Origin: Schleiferiaceae bacterium
GTDB lineage: Bacteria > Bacteroidota > Bacteroidia > Flavobacteriales > Schleiferiaceae
Length of the DNA stretch: 7,053 nucleotides
Direction of reading: 5' to 3'
Assembly (NCBI GenBank): GCA_025210575.1
Contig: JAOARK010000358.1
Location: 1-7,053 of the forward strand
A program made the position numbers and the translations under genes. Every line of letters starts with the position of its first letter. Position 1 is the first letter of the stretch. Below, piece by piece: positions 6,401 to 7,053 of this stretch. The notes beneath the pieces were generated by a model. The model made no database searches and was not told the DNA's origin. It worked only from the letters and a program-made list of their open reading frames with translations.

Positions 6401-6679
6401 ATGACAATGAATGAATTGATAAATCATCCCAATGCAACAATTGTGGATGTAAGAACAGAAGGAGAGTTTGCGGGTGGCCATGTTGCAGGCTCTATTAATA
6501 TTCCTTTAAACGAAGTGCCGCATCGTATAGATGAATTTAAGAACATGAGCAAACCTTTGGTTTTGTGTTGTCTGTCTGGAGGTAGAAGTGGTCAGGCTAC
6601 ACAGTACCTTGCGCAGCAGGGTGTAGACCAAGTGTATAATGGCGGAGGCTGGTCTGAAGTGCAAATTCATAAGATGTAA
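6401..6679 (+). CDS. Single-domain rhodanese-like protein (first of a tandem pair)
   Basis: The protein has 92 residues, the usual size of a lone rhodanese domain of the GlpE/PspE type, and no signal peptide, so it is cytoplasmic. It has IVDVRT (14-19), GHVAGSINIPLN (26-37) and the active-site loop C57-LSGGR-S63, which fits CxxGxRS with C57 as the persulfide-carrying cysteine. The neighbouring C56 makes a vicinal Cys pair. Such proteins transfer sulfur from thiosulfate or persulfide donors to thiols; the physiological donor and acceptor cannot be read from sequence. I chose the ATG at 6401. An in-frame TTG at 6389 falls inside a promoter-like box, and an ATG at 6407 is also possible. Its stop overlaps the next start (TAATG). 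Confidence 0.9.
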   Translation: MTMNELINHPNATIVDVRTEGEFAGGHVAGSINIPLNEVPHRIDEFKNMSKPLVLCCLSGGRSGQATQYLAQQGVDQVYNGGGWSEVQIHKM

Positions 6680-6990
6680 TGGGATTGCTTTCAAGATTAT
6701 TTGGTTTAGGACCAAAAGCAGATTTCAATGATTTGATTCAGAATCAAAAAGCGCAAATTATTGATGTGCGAACACCTGCTGAATTTAAATCAGGTCACGT
6801 AAAGGGATCAAAAAATATTCCTTTAAATACATTAAATAGTGGCTTGGGTAAAATAAAAAAAGATAAACCCGTAGTATTGTGCTGCGCCTCGGGAATGCGT
6901 AGTGGAAATGCTACTCGCATTTTAAAGTCTAAAGGCTATGAAGCTTATAATGGGGGTTCTTGGGGAGCAGTAAATAAATATGTACAATAA
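6679..6990 (+). CDS. Single-domain rhodanese-like protein (second of a tandem pair)
   Basis: The 103-residue protein is a paralogue of the gene before it. Shared blocks include IIDVRTPAEF (27-36), GHVKGSKNIPLN (39-50), the loop C69-ASGMR-S75 with C69 as the probable sulfur-carrying cysteine, and YNGGSW (90-95). It again has a vicinal Cys pair (C68-C69). It differs in a leading segment, MGLLSRLFGLG (1-11), which could form a short amphipathic helix and touch the membrane, though this is only a guess. The ATG shares one base with the TAA of the upstream gene, so translation is probably coupled. Substrate and partner are not evident. It ends 2 nt before a lipoprotein gene in the same operon. Confidence 0.9.
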   Translation: MGLLSRLFGLGPKADFNDLIQNQKAQIIDVRTPAEFKSGHVKGSKNIPLNTLNSGLGKIKKDKPVVLCCASGMRSGNATRILKSKGYEAYNGGSWGAVNKYVQ

Positions 6991-6992
6991 CT

Positions 6993-7053
6993 ATGAAGAA
7001 AATTTTACTAGCGAGTTTGTCGGTTGTTATCCTCGCGTCATGTGGTAATGGAG
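6993..7053 (+). CDS. Start of a lipoprotein (partial, runs off the right edge)
   Basis: Twenty codons are visible, reading MKKILLASLSVVILASCGNG. Two lysines, a hydrophobic stretch and the lipobox L14-A-S-C17 make a clear signal peptidase II site, so the mature protein should be lipidated on C17. The GNG after the cysteine is a short flexible tether, and the lack of acidic residues right after it does not settle which membrane it is sorted to. The ATG is 2 nt after the stop of the second rhodanese gene, which makes it the third gene of that operon. The domain that would reveal its function lies outside the window. Confidence 0.85.
   Translation, partial: MKKILLASLSVVILASCGNG

Noticed and set aside
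1..7053. A novel defence, mobile or biosynthetic system.
   Set aside because: Nearly all the sequence is taken up by recognisable housekeeping genes with conserved motifs. I found no recombinase, toxin-antitoxin pair, effector domain, CRISPR repeat or shift in composition.

Overview
The window reads as ordinary, tightly packed chromosome of a Bacteroidota bacterium, most likely of the order Flavobacteriales. Three things support this. There is a single-chain MurF-alanine racemase fusion, an arrangement characteristic of that phylum. The best promoter-like sites are TAnnTTTGC boxes, the phylum's -7 element. Start codons are preceded by A-rich leaders rather than Shine-Dalgarno sequences. Base composition is AT-rich throughout, with no obvious compositional break. 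I see no transposase, integrase, CRISPR array, tRNA, rRNA or phage gene.

Layout from left to right. Positions 1-1520 hold a minus-strand operon read right to left: an uncharacterised protein with a Pro/Glu/Lys-rich linker (708-1520), the 16S rRNA methyltransferase RsmI (31-705), and, overlapping its stop codon by 4 nt, the first 11 codons of a probably exported protein that runs off the left edge (1-34). Diverging from it is a plus-strand pair: thymidine kinase (ATG at 1599) and the 819-residue MurF-Alr fusion (2181-4640), which starts with TTG directly after the tdk stop. The fusion converges with comF (4637-5341, minus), and the two genes overlap by 4 bp. Diverging from comF is a gene for a membrane-anchored coiled-coil protein (5395-6273), closed by a strong intrinsic terminator (6295-6320). 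Last comes a plus-strand operon of two overlapping single-domain rhodanese genes (6401-6679 and 6679-6990) followed by the start of a lipoprotein gene (6993 to the edge).

Functionally this is mostly housekeeping. RsmI modifies the ribosomal decoding centre, Tdk salvages thymidine, and MurF-Alr links D-alanine production to completion of the UDP-MurNAc-pentapeptide. ComF belongs to a family tied to DNA uptake. The rhodaneses probably handle persulfide sulfur. No convincing new multi-gene system is present. The items most worth a second look are the two uncharacterised proteins (708-1520 and 5395-6273), the reduced zinc site of Tdk, the TTG start of the fusion gene, the tandem rhodaneses with their lipoprotein neighbour, and the crowded promoter region between comF and the coiled-coil gene.
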